Assembly: GCF_003086295.3 (NCBI RefSeq)
Contig: NC_092044.1
Span: forward strand, 5,172,843-5,236,842
Reading direction: 5' to 3'
DNA length: 64,000 nucleotides
DNA from: Arachis hypogaea
Lineage: Eukaryota; Streptophyta; Magnoliopsida; Fabales; Fabaceae
Positions 47,376 to 59,752 of the stretch are shown here, in pieces. Made by a program: the position numbers and the translations under genes. Below the pieces are notes generated by a model, which saw nothing but the letters and a program-made list of their open reading frames with translations, was not told where the DNA came from and searched no databases. How positions within the stretch are numbered: the first letter of the stretch is position 1; each line of letters begins with the position of its first letter.

Positions 47376-47852
47376 TATTACACATTTCATAAGCGTATCT
47401 TTATTTTTATAGCAATAGCAATACAAATAGGAAGCTCTTCTTATGCTGACGTGGTGCTCATACATTGAGTTTAGGAATTTATTTGCTTAAATGTCGACAC
47501 TAGAAACTTTTAAACTTTTATTTATAAATTATAACATATTTTATTTACTTAGGTTGTTACCTTTTGAATTTTTAAATACACTTTCTTAGGTTGTTGGATA
47601 TTTAATTTTTAATATTGTTGAACTAATAATTTGCTTAGGTATCATCACTAAAATTTTTAAAAATATTATTTATAAATTATAATTTATTATTTGCTTAAAT
47701 TGTTACTTTTTAAATTTAAAATAATCTTTCCTCTAGACCGAATATAAATGGGGAGACTTTTTGCTGACGTGACGCTGATATGTTGGTTTCGAGATTATTT
47801 TCTTAAATATCGTTATTAGAAATTTTTGTAATTTTATTTATAAATTAATAGA

Positions 47853-48068
47853 TTATTTGGTTAGATTGCTAGATAATAATAAGGATTTAGTTTTTGAGTT
47901 TATTAGCAAGGTAGTTAAATATTTAAATCTTAATATTATTAAACTAATTTTAAAAAAAATAATAAATTATTTGGTTAGATTGTTAGATATCAATACCAAT
48001 AAAGATTTAGTTTTCGAATTTATTAACAAGGTAGTTAGATATTTAAATCTTAATATTATTGAATTAAT
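47853..48068. repeat. Two-copy tandem duplication, 114-bp period
   Basis: ttatttggttagattg occurs at 47853 and 47967, and the whole block is repeated. The period is a multiple of three, so a translated frame shows a repeated peptide. The frame has no ATG, and the sequence is typical AT-rich Helitron filler. Confidence 0.8.
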
Positions 48069-48099
48069 TTAAGCAAAGTTATTTATAAATTATTTTAAA

Positions 48100-49430
48100 A
48101 TTAAGATATAGTTGTTTAATAATGAAATCAACAATTTAAAAGTGATAACAACAAAAAGCAAGTAATAGTAAGAAACAAATTCGAAAACAAAATAATAAGA
48201 GTTTAAATTTGAAAACAGAAATAAAACGTCATCTTTAAAAGAGGTTGTTATTTTTTAAACTTAAGTTATTTCTTTAAGTTGTTTTGATTAAGTTGTTATT
48301 TTTTAAATTTTAAGTTATTTTGCTTAGGTGGTTATTTTTTAAATTTTAAGTTATTTGCTTAGTTTGTTATTTTTTAAATTTTAAATTATTTACAAATTAC
48401 TCTTTTAAATCATAAATTATTATTATTTGTGTAAGTTGTTACTTTTTAATTTTAAGTTATTTTCTCATAATTAATTTTTTTAAAAAAGTTTTTTAAAAAA
48501 TACATGTCTCAGTTAAGAAGACTTTTGTGACTCGATTCATGAATTTGCTAAGAGAAATTGATGATAGATAATCAATTATTATTTTTTAAATATAAACACT
48601 TACACATAATAAATGAGTAAAATAAAATCTATAAATTTTAATATTAACTTCATTGTTAGTTTATTTATTTGAATTTGTTTCAAGATTTTATTCTATATAT
48701 TTGAATATTTTATTATTTTGTATTTAAATTATTATTTTAATTTTATTTTATTAAAAAGATTTTATAATATTAATTTTGTTTGTACTTGAAAGATTTTAAT
48801 TTATTAAAAAATTATTTTTTTAAATAAATATTTTTTCTATCTTTTTATTTAAAATATTATTATTGATATATTAATTTCAAAAATATAAAAAATAAACATA
48901 CTTTAAAAAAATACTTTACATCGTTTTATCTTTATAAAATAAAATAATTAATTAATTATTAATTTTTAAATTGTAACTATTTCTTTAATAAAAGATAATT
49001 TATAAATTGTGTTTAAAATTTTTTGAATCTGTTAATTTGTTAATTTTAAAATATAAAATATATATGTATATAATTTGGTATAATTTTTTTATTGTTATTT
49101 TTTAAGTTATAATTAATTTTTTTAATATAAATAGTTACACGTATTAAATGAGTAAAACGAAATCTAAAAATTTTAATATTAACTTCAATGTAAATTTATT
49201 TATTTTAGTATTTTCTATTTAGATTGTTATTTTAATTTTATTTTGTTATAAATATTTTTGTAATATTAATTTTTTGTGGTGGAAGGATTTTAATTTGTTG
49301 AAGAAAAAATTATTTTCGGTGAATAAATATTTTTTTATTTTTTTATTTGAAATGTTATTATTGGTATGTTAATATTAACAATAGAAATGATAAAACATAT
49401 TTTAAAAAATGTATTATAAGATCAAATAAT
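48100..49430. other. AT-rich Helitron interior, no gene
   Basis: Positions 48900-49430 parallel 44340-44925 of the first element. Nothing coding is visible. Confidence 0.6.
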
Positions 49431-49438
49431 TTTTTGAT

Positions 49439-50265
49439 TGTGGGTATTTATCTACACAGGAGGATGTATGGAGAACTTTGACTTATGATATTCAGTTATG
49501 ATATTAACTTTTCATTTACCTAGAAAATAGAATATAATCTTTAAAGACAGTAACAATCTTGAGAAAATCATTGATTAATAGAAAGGGAAAGGTACGATGT
49601 TCTTAACATGGATGGAGGCTAACAAAGAATTTGAAGCAGGTTAAACTCTAACGTATGCTGAGTTTTCAAATCAATTTGTTTATAATATAGAAGAAATGGA
49701 ATGATATCCACGCAAGAAAGAATATTTTATCAGGAGATTAAACTATGTTCCACCGGGTACATATGATATCTACTATATAAGAATTTTGTTAATTATTCAA
49801 AAAAGTTGCACAACATATGAGTCTATTAGGACAGTTAATGGGATTACATATCCTAACTTCCAAGATATTTTCTATTTTATGGGACTACTGTGTGACGATA
49901 GAAAATTCATTACAGCTATTAATGAGGTCTGATCATTAATTGAGAAAACTGTTTGTGATGCTATTGATATCTAATAGTGTTAACAAACTAAATCATATTT
50001 AGAATGCAACTTAGACATTATTGGTTGACGGGATACTATATATGAGGAGAAAAACATTGAAACCAAAGTATTTCACTATGTGGTCAATCATTATCGCATG
50101 TAGGATTTTACTTTCCAAAATCAGTGTTTACCAATGGGCAACTTTACGTTATTTTGTCAAGAATTAAGAGTCGCAATGGCTTGAACATTCTAATTCTAAA
50201 TAAAGACAGTAATCCAAACTCATCAACAACAAATATCGCGTTCAACAAAGTTTTTAATAATATTT
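49439..50265 (+). pseudogene. Helitron PIF1-type helicase relic B
   Basis: It has the same blocks as relic A: CGYLSTQEDVWRTL, FLTWMEANKEFE, LTYAEFSNQFVYN, YFIRRLNYVPPGT, and at the end SVFTNGQLYVILSRIKS-like sequence. The same internal helicase deletion as A shows that both derive from one already defective parent. It lacks the hAT insertion. Confidence 0.82.
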
Positions 50266-50704
50266 AGGTAAGAAAATAGTATTTTCATTTTAGTAACATG
50301 TTATGATTTGCACTTTTATACAAATATTGTCGTAGATAGAACTAATTTATTAACTATACTTTTAGACTTGAAATAAAATGTGTAACATGGAACACAACAT
50401 CATATGCCAATTACTTTTCTAATGAGGTTAGTAAAATATTAGGTTGTTGATAAATTTCATTAGTCTTATAATATAAAGTTTAGTGTAAAATTAACATGCT
50501 ACTATTACAGTTATATATGTTCTTATTTTTTCAGGTCTCTTTTTTTATAACTCAAGAATATTATAAACTTCAAACTATTCTATTTGTATTTTACTTTGAA
50601 TAAAGATAAAATAATATATTAAATACGTTTATTATATAATGACAATGATAATATTATACTAAACTTTGAAAAATTTATAATTATAAAATATTATTTTTTA
50701 TTGA

Positions 50705-50940
50705 GTGAAGTACCAACCCGGTCCCTGTCCATTTTCAAGAATGACAACACGACCCCTCAAAATAAAATCGATCCACTTCGGTCCCTGTTCTCTGATTCTG
50801 TCACACAACGCGGTTCCTGTGGGTATTTTTCCGTCAACTCTGAACGAAAAATGCTGACGTGTTAGGTTCAAAAATGGACAGGAATCTAATTGTCTCTAAA
50901 TTTAAATTGGTTAGGGGTTTATTTGTCCTTATAATTTTTA
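50705..50940. repeat. ggtccctgtcc-type dispersed repeat end
   Basis: Begins gtgaagtaccaacccggtcc and includes cgatccacttcggtccctg and ccgtcaactctgaacgaaa. It looks like one end of a TIR or LTR element that truncated the second Helitron. The matching end was not identified with confidence. Confidence 0.5.
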
Positions 50941-51830
50941 AACAATATTTTTTTAGATTATTTATTTATTTATTATATTAATATTCTTTTTTCAATAAAT
51001 TATTAAATATATGGTATAATAAGTACAAACTAATTATTAAATTATTCAAATTTAAAAATATCATTTATTATGAAACTAAATAAATAATTCTCAAATATAA
51101 TTTTTAAATACATAAATAATAAACATTAAAATTCAATCAATACATTAATAATAATAACCCTATGATATACTATTAGTATTATGATCTAGATAATTTTTTA
51201 CAATAAAGTGAAAATTAATGAACACATTACTTGATATATAGTAAAATATTTTTGAGTAATAACAAATTTAATTTTTTATCTCTTTAAACTAAATTAATAA
51301 TTCTATTTGATATCTTTATACTAAAATACACTATGAGTAAACTACTAATACTAAATAAAATAATTGTATATATATGATGGAGACCATTTATAAACTCAAT
51401 AAATTTAAAGTATCAATAATATTATTAATCTATTAATAATACATATGATCATAAGGTTATAGATTGATAAAAATTTATCAATATAAGAGTAATATAGATT
51501 AATTAAAATTTCAAGTATATTAGAATTCAATTAAAGAGATAAAAAATAGAATTATTTTAATTAGTATTTAATTATTTCATTAAAGGTTATATATTTTAAT
51601 TCTTCTTTTTCAACCTGCGGCCACCTTCATCAATAACCATCCCATTTAACCGTCGTTAACATCTAACATATTTTAATTATATATAACTAAATTCAATGTC
51701 ATTAGTTCAACCCACACAAAATTGTATTGAGAGAGAGGTTATTTGTTTCCAAAACCGATGATAATCCTAATATTTGATTTAAATTTCAAATTGGAAATTA
51801 TTCAAAATTAATTAGTGGACTATAATTTAG
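50941..51830. other. Gene-free AT-rich stretch
   Basis: No coding sequence or recognised terminus. It may be the interior of the repeat that starts at 50705. Confidence 0.5.
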
Positions 51831-51837
51831 TTTTAAT

Positions 51838-51925
51838 TTTTTTTATCAAAAATAGGAGACTCAAACTCGCAACCTCTTAATTAAGTATGGAGAGACTATG
51901 CCATTTGAGCTATTTACTCATTGGC
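51838..51925 (-). mobile_element. tRNA-derived SINE relic
   Basis: The reverse strand shows box A-like tagctcaaatgg and box B-like gagtttgagtctcc about 35 nt later, followed by an A-rich tail. It lies 170 bp before HSP70 copy 2. Confidence 0.6.
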
Positions 51926-51966
51926 AATTTAGTTTTAATTTCAAATTAACTCTATTATACACATCG

Positions 51967-51973
51967 TATAAAA
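51967..51973 (+). promoter_or_regulatory. Possible TATA box of HSP70 copy 2
   Basis: tataaaa, 129 bp before the start codon. No equivalent is seen before copies 1 and 3, so the assignment is weak. Confidence 0.35.
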
Positions 51974-52095
51974 CATACATTGTCTCCTCATACTTTTTCA
52001 TATTCAAATGGCTTTTCAATTGCAAATCCTACTATCAGTTTGATTTTTCCACAAGATTTCATCATTCCGCTTAGCTTGTTGTCAAGTAAAAGACG

Positions 52096-54319
52096 ATGGC
52101 TAGAAAGTACGAAGGACATGCAGTGGGAATCGACCTTGGCACAACGTACTCTTGTGTTGCCGTATGGCAGGAACAACACTGTCGATTGGAGATCATTCAT
52201 AATGACCAGGGCAACAGAACAACACCTTCCTACGTTGCTTTTACTGCCAATCAGAGGTTAATCGGAGATGCTGCTAAGAACCAAGCTGCCGCTAACCCAA
52301 TTAACAGTGTCTTCGGTATAGTAATAATAGTAATCTTCTTACTTTCAATTTTTGCATGTGTTTTTTCTTTTTCTTGCTCTCTAACTTACACAATTATTAT
52401 TAGTCTCTTTGTATTTTCGGATACATTAAGAAAAACAATAATGTAAGAAACTCCACTTTGTTTTTTCTTTTACTTATTCTTATTTCAAGTTGTGTTTTTG
52501 CTGGTTTGTTATGCTTCATCCACCCTCACTACCCTTGTTGGTTGAAATTCTAGTTAGAAACTTATTGAAAAATAAAGAAAGTCTACTTATTGTTTATAGT
52601 ATTAGTCCAGAGAGGTCTTTTGCTGTAAATGCTGCAGCTTCTATTATAGAAATAACTCTTTTGTCCCATTTATTTTCAAATGGAAGGAGTTTTAGCACTA
52701 AACTGTACTTGAAAGATTTCTTTATTTTCCTTCGTTTGTTTTTCAGATGTTAAGAGACTCATCGGTAGAAAATATAGTGATCCGGTTATCAAGAATGATC
52801 TGTTGATGTGGCCATTTAAGGTCACTGCTGGTGCTGATGACAAACCAATGATTGTTGTTACATACAAGGATCAAGAGAAGCAATTTTCCGCAGAAGAAAT
52901 CTCATCTATGGTTCTCATTAAGATGCGAGAGATTGCGGAGGCATTCTTAGAGTCACCTGTTTGTAATGCTGTTATTACAGTGCCTGCATATTTCAATGGA
53001 TCTCAGCGCAAAGCTACCAGATATGCTGGGGCCATTGCAGGCCTCAATGTGATGCGAATAATTAGCGAGCCAACTGCTGCGGCTATTGCATATGGCCTTT
53101 ACAAGAGATCGAATTGCGCCGGAGAGCGTAATATATTCATCTTTGATCTTGGAGGTGGTACTTTCGATGTGTCTCTCCTTACTATTAAGGGGAAGGTCTT
53201 CCAAGTTAAGGCTACTGCCGGAAACACTCACCTCGGGGGAGAGGATTTTGATAACAGAGTAGTGAATTACTTTGTAAATGAATTCAAAAGAAAGAACAAG
53301 GTTGACATTGGTGGCGATGCCAGAGCCTTGAGGAGACTGAGAACTGCTTGTGAGAAGGCAAAGAGGACTTTATCATTTGCCGTTACTGCCACCATTGAGT
53401 TAGATGCTTTCTTTAAAGGAGTTGACATCTATTCATCAATAACGCGTGCTAGATTCGAAGAACTTAATATGGACCTCTTTAGAGAGTGCTTGGAAACGGT
53501 AGATCGATGCATCACTGATTCGAATGTGGAGAAATCAAGTATTCATGATGTGGTGCTTGTTGGTGGCTCTTCTAGGATTCCCAAAGTGCAGGAGTTGTTG
53601 CATATGGCGCGGCTGTTACGGCTGCTTTGTTGAGTGGAGGCACTAAGAGTAGTGCCCCAGACTTGGTGCTGCAGGATGTTACTCCTCTGTCTCTTGGTGT
53701 ACGGACAAGAGGAGATGTAATGACTGTTGTGATTCCAAGGAATACTAACATTCCTGTAAAGAAATCACGAAATCTCTTCACGGTTGAAGATAACCAATTG
53801 GATATGGTGAAAAGAATTTATGAAGGTGAGAGGACAAGAGCCAGCGATAACAACTTGCTCGGTCTATACACACTTCATGGCATCCCTCCTGCTCCGAAAG
53901 GCCATCCTGTATCGATATGCTTCGATTTAGATGCCGACGGCATCCTATGTGTAACTTCTGAGGAAAAGACCACCGGCAATAAAAACCAGATTACCATAAC
54001 AAATGATAAAGGAAGATTATCGCAGGAAGAAATCGAAAGGCTCATTGAGGAAGCTGAGAGATACAAGGTTGAAGATGAGAATTTTCTTGAGAAAGCAAAT
54101 GCAATACGTGCTTTGGAAGATTATGTTTATGACATGGAGAAAGCCTCAATCGGTTCTAAGCTTTGTCCTGAGGATAAGAAGAAGGTAAATTCTGCAATTG
54201 ATAAGGCTAGAACTCTGCTTGATGATGATAACAAGGAGAACATAGAAACTGATGTGTTTGTGGAGCATCTAAATGAAGCTAAGCTCATTTTTGAGCCCAT
54301 TATAGCTAAGACTAGATAG
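52096..54319 (+). pseudogene. HSP70-like, copy 2, broken by a 58-bp deletion
   Basis: Exon 1 (52096-52315) and the start of exon 2 (from 52747) encode an ordinary HSP70 ATPase domain beginning [11 protein letters not shown]. After VQELL (about 53600), 58 bp present in copies 1 and 3 are missing. This shifts the frame and stops translation at 53633 (368 residues). The rest of exon 2 remains readable in another frame to 54319, ending FEPIIAKTR. Changes at residues conserved in the sister copies support relaxed selection: NDSQR to NGSQR, TRDAG to TRYAG and GLDKR to GLYKR. A truncated ATPase-domain protein is conceivable but would lack substrate binding. Confidence 0.9.
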
Positions 54320-54544
54320 TTTTGTTCAGGTTTTACTTTTCTTTAATTTTTAATGTTGTTTGTAATGCAAATCTTTATGACAGACATTATCTGAAGCATA
54401 TTTGGCGTTGAATTTGAGTTTTGGTAGATACATTCTGTAAAGGTATCTTACGGACAGATCTTGTGGATTTTGAATGGGGTAAATGCTAATTTGTTAAGTG
54501 TTGAGTGAATTATACGCACTATAAAACTGATTTCATTATTATTA

Positions 54545-54650
54545 AATATCCTGGTAGAAAATAACTTGAGTTTACTCATTCACTTAAAGAAGTGCCAATG
54601 TTCGAATTTCGTTTTGTGTAAGCAAACTCTTAAATGGAATTATAGTATAT
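54545..54650 (+). mobile_element. SINE relic behind HSP70 copy 2
   Basis: Diverged, partly deleted counterpart of the SINE at 31045-31155, in the same position relative to HSP70. Box B is reduced to atgttcgaattt. Confidence 0.5.
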
Positions 54651-54779
54651 GTTTCATGCACATTGTATGATATCTATCTTGGCTATGGAGATCTGTGAAT
54701 TATATCTGAGGTTCTAAATTTTTATATTCAAGTAGATGTGTAAAAATTCAAATTAAATCATGTTTTTCAATCAATTCAA

Positions 54780-55035
54780 TGTTTAATCATAGAGAGTATA
54801 CAAGATTCATTATCCAACAATGGTGATGAGAACAAAAGGATCATAAGTCTTGGTGATGGAAGTGGTGACTATTGCACAAGCTTGAGGCTTAAAGAGAGAG
54901 ATTTCATGATGCCGAAGAACTTTCTAGTGTGGGATTTGATTTGCGAAGACCCTTTGCTTCTTAAGGCTGAAATCCATGCTTTGATGGACAAGGATTTGAG
55001 CAAGTTTTGTCAAAATTAATCAACAAAATCGCTTA
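54780..55035 (+). pseudogene. Fragment of phosphatase exon 4 behind HSP70 copy 2
   Basis: Homologous to 31306-31560 and to 22451-22700. It retains LGDGSGDY-like codons (54852-54875) and KERDFMMP, but has frameshifts and no upstream exons. Confidence 0.88.
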
Positions 55036-56070
55036 GTTTAAAACTTAATATCTTCCATTTGTTACCGTTTGAAGAAAATGTTTGTTCACAACTCATGAAA
55101 AATTCCAATTTTGAATTAACCTATTTGCTTTAATAATGAAAAAATATTTCGATGTGGTCTAAAATATTTTATCAAGAAGCCCAGCTATAAAACTCGAATC
55201 TGAACATCCAAATTCAATTGACTCAAGATAGTGCTGAATCCCACCTTTGAACTCACACTGATTTTGCGAAAAAATAAGAAAAAGAAATTAACTTTTCTGA
55301 AAATTTGGGACGTAAGAATTATATACAGAAGGAAGGACTAAATTGGATATAAATTAGAATCGTATCAATTAAGCTAGCTATTAGAAAAGATGTTCATTAT
55401 TAAAAAGATGTTCAGAACTACTATAATGTTTGAAATTATATTCAGAGGAATATAATGGTAAAATTAAAATTTTGAGCATCACATTGAATAGTACTTCTAA
55501 ATCTCAAGAACTATTATAAAAATTTATTCGATAAAAAAATATATCATATTTTAACATATAAGATGTTAATGTAATGCAACGAAGTCTTTAATCTAATTAA
55601 TCGATAAGGGTGAGCGTACTTAGGGATAGCAATGTATATTTAATTGTTAAGTGTAAAAATGAAAAAAAATTATTAAAAATATAAAAAATTAATTTTTTAA
55701 TGTATTTATTTTACATTAATATTTAAAATTTTTTTCAACAACGTATATAAATCGTAAAAAAAATTAGTATATTTACTTTCGATTAAAGTCCGAAAACGGC
55801 GAAAGTGATAAAGATAATCAAGTCATATAGAAGAATTAATTATGTCGTCGTGATTAAACCAAGACTTAACAAATACGCAAAGAAAAAAAAAGGCTTTTAA
55901 ATTGCAAATCCTGCTGTTAGGTGGATGAGAAAGTACATGAGAAAAAAAAAAGTTAATTTTTAACGACCTAAATAATAAGTTATAAAAAAAAGTTAATTTT
56001 TATTTTAAAATTCAAATTTTGAATTAATTAGATATAATCTTCTAAACGTTGTTCACCTTATTCGCATTTT
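55036..56070. other. Spacer between HSP70 copies 2 and 3
   Basis: The first 100 bp match the flank of copy 1. The rest is AT-rich and non-coding. Around 55890-55920 a piece of the HSP70 upstream region (aaattgcaaatcctgctg) is separated from the remainder by about 180 bp of inserted sequence. Confidence 0.55.
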
Positions 56071-56166
56071 TCATTGTTCATTCAGGGAGTGGGGATGTGG
56101 TTGGATTTGTTTAAGAAGATTTCATTATTCCGATTAGGTTGTTGTGAATCGAAGGAGGCAAGGACG

Positions 56167-58778
56167 ATGGCGAGAAAGTACGAAGGACATGCAGTGGGAA
56201 TCGACCTTGGCACAACATACTCGTGTGTTGCCGTATGGCAGGAGCAACATTGTCGCGTGGAGATCATTCATAATGACCAGGGCAACAGAACAACACCTTC
56301 CTACGTTGCTTTTACTGCTAATCAGAGGTTCATTGGAGATGCTGCTAAGAACCTGGCTGCCGCTAACCCAACTAACACTGTCTTTGGTACACTAATAATA
56401 ATCTTCTTAGCTCTTACTTTCAATCTGTGAATGTGTTTTTTTCTTGCTTTATAAATTACACTATTTATCTTCTCTTTGTATTTTTAGATACATTAAAAAG
56501 AAAATAACGTAAGAAACTCCACGTTGTCTTTGACTTTTACTTCTTATTCTTATTTTCTTATGTTTTGTTTTGCTGTAATCTGTGTTTTTGCTGGTTTGTT
56601 ATGTTTGGTGAAAGTGAAGTTAGAGTCTTATTGAACAGAAAATGTACAGCAGTCGGTCGTCAACCATTATCCTTCAAAGGATTTAAAGTTTAATTTAGGA
56701 CGTAGGCGGTGGTGGTGGCCGGTGGCCAAAGATGAAATTGTGGTGATTTAGTTAAGAGTGATGTTAGATGGAAGAAAAAGGAGATGAATAAGAAAATTGT
56801 AGATATAAAATTAAAAAATTAATTTAAAAGAATTTTAGCTGCAGAAATTGACTATTAAAAATTGGTTTTTTTGGACTTTATTGAAAGTATAGTATTAGTA
56901 CATATTATAGAAGAATTTTTTTTCAAAAGAAACATATTAGAATGTCATTGAAATTTATTATTTTTTTATTATTTTTAACCATTAAATTTTAATAATTCAA
57001 TAATATACTTTAAAATTTGATGACTAATTATTGAAAACAATAAATTCATTCAAAATTTGACATATATAGCACTAAACTATACGGAATTTTATATGTGGCT
57101 TCAAAGGATTAAAGATTTCTTGTATTTTCTTTCCTTTTGTCCTTCAGATGTTAAGAGATTGATCGGTAGAAAATATAGTGATCCAATTGTGAAGAATGAT
57201 ATCCTGATGTGGCCGTTTAAGGTCACTGCTGGTATTGATGATAAACCAGTGATTGTTGTTACATACAAGGATAAGGAGATGCGCTTTTCTGCGGAAGAAA
57301 TTTCATCTATGGTTCTCACTAAGATGCGAGAGATTGCGGAGGCCTACTTAGAGTCACCTGTTTGTGACGCCGTTATTACAGTGCCTGCTTATTTCAATGA
57401 CTCTCAGCGCAAAGCTACCAGAGATGCTGGCGCCATTGCAGGTCTCAATGTGATGCGAATAATTAGTGAGCCAACGGCTGCTGCTATTGCATATGGACTT
57501 GACAAAAGATCCGATTGCGCTGGAAAGCGAAATATCTTCATCTTTGATCTTGGTGGTGGTACTTTTGATGTATGTCTACTTACCATTAAGGGTAAAGTCT
57601 TCAAAGTTAAGGCTACTGCGGGAAACACTCACCTTGGTGGAGAGGATTTTGATAACAGAATAGTTACTTACTTTGTTAAGGAATTCCAAAGAAAGAACAA
57701 GGTTGACATTAGTGGCAATGCCAGAGCCTTAAGGAGACTGAGAACTGCTTGTGAGAAGGCCAAGAGGACTTTATCGTATGCCGTTACTGCCACCATTGAG
57801 TTAGATGCTTTCTTTGAAGGAATCGACTTCTATTCGTCAATCACTCGTGCTAGATTTGAAGAACTTAATGCGGACCTCTTTAGAGAGTGCTTGGAAACGG
57901 TAGCTGGATGCCTCACTGATGCGAAAATCGACAAGGCAAGTGTGCATGATGTAGTCCTTGTTGGTGGCTCATCTAGGATACCCAAAGTGCAGGAGTTGCT
58001 GCAAGAATTTTTCAACGGAAAGGAACTCTGTAAGAGCATCAATCCCGATGAAGCTGTTGCTTATGGCGCGGCTGTTAAGGCGGCTTTGTTGAGTGGTGGT
58101 TCTAAGAGTAGTGCCCCAAATTTGGTGCTGCAGGATGTTACTCCTCTGTCTCTTGGTAAAGCCACAATAGGAGATGTCATGAGCATTGTGATTCCAAGGA
58201 ATACTACCATTCCTGTAAAGAAGTCAGCGACTTTCGTGACGGTCTATGACAACCAATCGTCTGTGCTTGAAGAGATTTATGAAGGTGAGAGGACAAGAGC
58301 CAGCGATAACAACTTGCTTGGTCAATTTACACTTTCTGGAATCCCTCCTGCTCCTAAAGGCCATCCTGTGTCGATATGCTTTGATTTAGATGCCGACGGC
58401 ATCCTATGTGTAACTTCTGAGGAAAAGACCACTGGCAATAAAAACCAGATTACCATAACAAATGATAAAGGAAGATTGTCGCCGGAAGAAATCAAAAGGC
58501 TAATTAAGGAAGCTGAGAGATACAAGGTTGAAGATGACAAGTTTCTTGAGAAGGCTAAAGCAATGAATGCTTTGGATGATTATGTCTATGACATGGAGAA
58601 AGCCTTAATCGGTTCTAAGCTCTGTCCTGCGGATAAGAAGAAGCTAAATTCTGCAATTGCTAAGGCTAGAACTCTGCTTGATGATGGTAACAAGGAGAAG
58701 AAAGAAATTGATGTGTTTGTGGAGCATCTAAATGAAGCTAAGCTCATTTTTGAGCCCATTATAGCCAAGACTCGTTAG
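56167..58778 (+). CDS. Cytosolic HSP70-like chaperone, copy 3, two exons, lacks EEVD
   Basis: Exons are 56167-56386 and 57148-58778; the product is 616 residues. HSP70 signatures are IDLGTTYS (12-19), [10 protein letters not shown] (206-215) and [17 protein letters not shown] (342-358). The linker reads [12 protein letters not shown], with Gln where canonical proteins have Leu. The substrate-binding domain and a shortened lid end at FEPIIAKTR; the GGMP/EEVD tail is absent. The start MARKYEG was chosen because copy 2 begins identically; a longer frame upstream has no ATG. S216 of the signature region is Cys. The 761-bp intron holds extra sequence compared with copies 1 and 2. It is the best-preserved copy. 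Confidence 0.92.
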
Positions 58779-59100
58779 TTTTATTTAGATTTTTCCTTTC
58801 TTGAATTTTTATTTTTGTTTCTGATGCAAATCTTTGTGACAGACATTATCTAAAGGAGATTGATCATTGAGAGTTGAATTTGAATTTTGTGGATAGATCT
58901 TATGGATTTTGAATGTGGTAAATGCTAATCTGTTGACCGGATTGGACGCACTATAAAAATGTTCCTTTATAAAGATTAGTGATTGCATTATTATTCTAAA
59001 GCTTGGTAAAATCATAGTACATGTTTCTTGCACATTGTATGATTTTTAATTTGGCTATATGTGTAAATTCAAATTAAATCATGTTTTTCAATCAGTTCAG

Positions 59101-59752
59101 GGTTTAATCATAGAAAGTATACAAGATTCACTAGGGGTGAGCACAGGTAGCGGGTATTCGATTACCTGTCTAAACCCGAACCGAATCAATTAAATTAGTT
59201 CTGAAATCAACGGATAATCGGGTCTAACCCGAACCAAACCAATGGCATTTGTTAGTGATTGGTTCGAGTATGGTTTTGGGGGTGCGGAATCCAAACTAAC
59301 TCATGAACCCGATCATATATTAATTAAATAAAAAAGTTAAAATATATGATTTTTAGTAAGATTATTCACTATTAATATGTTTGGATTTTAATGAATTTAG
59401 TTTTTAATGTATTTAGTGGTTAATATATTTAGATTATTTATATTGATGTTACATGTTTATTGTACTTGTTAAATTTTTAAGATAAAAATTTGATTTTTTT
59501 TATGAATTTTAAAGTCATTGGATACCTAATTACTCAAACCGAACCAATTCGTTCTTAATCAATTTTGTTTAGTTTACATATACAAAAAAATACAAATCCA
59601 AATTAAACCAAATCAATTATATTTTAATCGGTTCGATTCTAATTTTATTTTGAATCCGAACCAAACCGACCCATACCGGCAGAAATTCACTATCCCAAGC
59701 TTGAGGCTTAAAGAGAGAGATTTCATGATGCCAAGGAAGAACTTTTCGGTGT
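59101..59752 (+). pseudogene. Fragment of phosphatase exon 4 behind HSP70 copy 3, split by a MITE
   Basis: 59101-59133 (gtttaatcatagaaagtata onwards) and 59693-59752 (aagcttgaggcttaaagaga to the NFxV region) are pieces of exon 4 as in the other two units. A hAT-like MITE occupies 59134-59684, and about 90 bp of exon between the pieces is missing. Confidence 0.85.
59134..59684. mobile_element. hAT-like MITE (ggggtgagcac end), 551 bp
   Basis: An exact 8-bp target duplication attcacta lies at 59126-59133 and 59685-59692. The ends are rich in inverted aacccgaaccgaat / attcggttcggg-type motifs. It interrupts the phosphatase exon fragment. Confidence 0.85.

Larger units (their letters stand above)
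47398..50700 (+). mobile_element. Second Helitron-derived element, 3' end lost
   Basis: A new TC 5' end (tctttatttttatagcaata) starts 22 bp after the CTAG of the first element. The order and sequence follow the first element's right half. Homology stops at about 50700, some 70 bp before where hairpin and CTAG would lie, and an unrelated repeat follows. A further diverged 5'-like block is at about 47745. Confidence 0.75.

Noticed and set aside
47857..48072. Open frame with a repeated peptide of about 38 residues
   Set aside because: It lacks an ATG, lies in AT-rich Helitron filler, and the peptide repeat simply reflects a 114-bp DNA duplication.
56074..56166. N-terminal extension of HSP70 copy 3
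   Set aside because: The longer open frame begins at TTG, not ATG, and has no counterpart in copies 1 and 2. MARKYEG at 56167 is the homologous start.
56672..57114. Target duplication around extra sequence in the intron of HSP70 copy 3
   Set aside because: cttcaaaggat-type repeats occur on both sides, but the flanks do not join cleanly into the intron of copies 1 and 2, so the insertion could not be delimited.
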